Shown one piece after another: positions 5,362 through 6,018 of a DNA stretch of 6,018 bases (positions are counted from its first letter, which is position 1; the number at the start of each line of letters is the position of its first letter). This DNA comes from an uncultured Pseudomonadota bacterium (lineage in GTDB: Bacteria > Pseudomonadota > Gammaproteobacteria > Steroidobacterales > Steroidobacteraceae), in contig CAIVYV010000339.1 of assembly GCA_903910215.1 (NCBI GenBank), forward strand, positions 1 to 6,018, in the 5' to 3' direction. The notes under the pieces were generated by a model that worked only from the letters and a program-made list of their open reading frames with translations, was not told the origin of the DNA and did no database searches. The position numbers were made by a program, and so were the translations under genes.

Positions 5362-5844
5362 ATGAAGACCGAGACGAAGCCCAAGACCAGCGAAGGATCA
5401 AAAACGATCGCCGAGAATCGTCGTGCGCGCTTCGATTATTTCATCGAGGAGCGCTACGAAGCCGGTCTCGTGCTCGAAGGCTGGGAGGTCAAGGCACTGC
5501 GTGCGGGCAAGGCGCAAATCACCGAGTCACACGTGTTCGTGCGTGATGGCGAAGTGTTCTGGATCGGCGCTCATATCAATCCGCTCAAGACGACGTCCAC
5601 GCACGTTATCGCCGACCCAGCACGCACCCGCAAGCTGCTGCTCAATCACAGCGAGATCGCCCACCTCATCGGTGCGGTGGAGCGCAAGGGCTACACCATC
5701 GTGCCGCTCGAGCTGTATTGGCAGCGCGGCAAGGCGAAGATCCGCATTGGTCTCGCCAAGGGCAAAAAGCAGCACGACAAACGCGAGACCGAGAAAGAGC
5801 GCGACTGGACGCGCGATAAGGCGAGATTGTTGCGTCGAGGTTGA
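5362..5844 (+). CDS. smpB: SsrA (tmRNA)-binding protein SmpB
   Basis: SmpB binds tmRNA and delivers it to stalled ribosomes for trans-translation, mimicking the codon-anticodon part of a tRNA in the A site. The 160-residue protein has the full family pattern: DYFIEERYEAGLVLEGWEVK at 25-44, ALRAGKAQI at 45-53, INPLKTTSTHVIADPARTRK at 72-91, LLLNHSEIAHL at 92-102, RKGYTIVPLELYW at 108-120, and the C-terminal IGLAKGKKQHDKRETEKERD at 129-148 ending in WTRDKARLLRR, the basic tail that folds into the mRNA channel. Residues 1-16 are a Lys/Thr/Glu-rich leader somewhat longer than usual. The ATG at 5362 has no Shine-Dalgarno. It is divergent from ratA, as in E. coli. No tmRNA-like sequence follows in the remaining 174 bases. 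Confidence 0.98.
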   Translation: MKTETKPKTSEGSKTIAENRRARFDYFIEERYEAGLVLEGWEVKALRAGKAQITESHVFVRDGEVFWIGAHINPLKTTSTHVIADPARTRKLLLNHSEIAHLIGAVERKGYTIVPLELYWQRGKAKIRIGLAKGKKQHDKRETEKERDWTRDKARLLRRG

Positions 5845-5881
5845 ATCCCCGCTGCCTTACGGCGATGTCACGTGCGATTCG

Positions 5882-5910
5882 TTGACTCTGTTCCAAAATG
5901 GAGTTACCCA
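5882..5910 (+). promoter_or_regulatory. Possible promoter of the gene starting at 5948
   Basis: TTGACT (5882-5887) is a 5 of 6 match to the -35 consensus. At 17 bases spacing the -10 would be TACCCA (5905-5910), a poor match, giving a leader of about 30 bases. The -35 is the only strong part. It sits in the 103-base gap after smpB, which otherwise shows no clear terminator. Confidence 0.3.
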
Positions 5911-5936
5911 TATCGCTCGCAAACAACAACCACTAC

Positions 5937-5940
5937 GGAG
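5937..5940 (+). promoter_or_regulatory. Shine-Dalgarno (GGAG) deciding the GTG start at 5948
   Basis: GGAG lies 7 bases before the GTG at 5948-5950, ideal spacing. It is the only clear Shine-Dalgarno in front of any gene start in the window and supports this GTG as a true start. Confidence 0.65.
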
Positions 5941-5947
5941 TTCCCGC

Positions 5948-6018
5948 GTGAAACCCATTCGCTTAGGCGTCGCTGCTGCGGCAACCGCGTTGGTATTCGC
6001 GACCGGTGCCAACCTGAC
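5948..6018 (+). CDS. Start of an exported protein, unknown (C-terminus beyond window)
   Basis: From GTG at 5948 the frame is open to the right edge: 23 full codons reading MKPIRLGVAAAATALVFATG followed by ANL. This is a classic signal peptide start: two positive residues (K2, R5), then a hydrophobic Ala/Val/Leu core (about 6-18), then a small-residue region (ATGA) where signal peptidase could cut; no lipobox Cys is seen in the visible part. The GGAG seven bases upstream supports the start. The mature protein is outside the window, so no function can be given. It follows smpB by 103 bases on the same strand and may have its own promoter. Confidence 0.7.
   Translation, partial: MKPIRLGVAAAATALVFATGANL

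Noticed and set aside
5333..5401. Upstream extension of ratA by 23 codons
   Set aside because: The extension would overlap smpB, has no family sequence, and the ATG at 5332 gives the canonical RatA N-terminus.
5856..5874. Short GCC-TTAC-GGC hairpin after smpB as terminator
   Set aside because: Only three solid base pairs and no U-tract.

Overview
The window is a compact, core-genome stretch of a high-GC (about 60% by eye) gammaproteobacterium. Nearly every base is coding, and eight genes are recognisable by family motifs, plus the first codons of a ninth. The order nadK-recN-bamE-rnfH-ratA-smpB, next to the heat-shock repressor/grpE side, is the arrangement known from the E. coli grpE-nadK-recN-bamE-rnfH-ratA-smpB-ssrA neighbourhood. 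Here hrcA (absent from E. coli) sits beside nadK, and fur is inserted between recN and bamE. The combination of hrcA with a fur/omlA(bamE) divergent pair suggests a Xanthomonadales-, Steroidobacter- or Nevskia-like lineage rather than an enteric. That placement is inference; no rRNA or species marker is present.

Layout: positions 1-956 (minus) hold the N-terminal 318 codons of HrcA, cut by the left edge. A 110-base divergent intergenic region separates it from nadK (1067-1957, plus) and recN (1970-3733, plus), which are 12 bases apart and look co-transcribed. recN runs convergently into fur (3657-4091, minus), with a 77-base antisense overlap and no terminator. fur is divergent from bamE (4128-4556, plus) across 36 bases. 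bamE converges with rnfH (4566-4910, minus), 9 bases apart, with a bulged hairpin across the junction. rnfH is translationally coupled to ratA (4907-5332, minus) through a GTGA start/stop overlap. ratA is divergent from smpB (5362-5844, plus) across 29 bases. After about 100 bases a new gene encoding a signal-peptide protein starts at 5948 and runs off the right edge.

Functionally this is a housekeeping and stress cluster: heat-shock repression (HrcA), NADP supply (NadK), double-strand-break repair (RecN), iron-responsive regulation (Fur), outer-membrane assembly (BamE), ribosome or quinone-linked factors (RatA, RnfH) and rescue of stalled ribosomes (SmpB). I see no mobile element, CRISPR, RNA gene or defence system. 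The points worth a second look are the recN/fur overlap, -10-like hexamers lying only 6-11 bases from several start codons that lack Shine-Dalgarno sequences, the two-state hairpin between bamE and rnfH, and the absence of ssrA directly after smpB.
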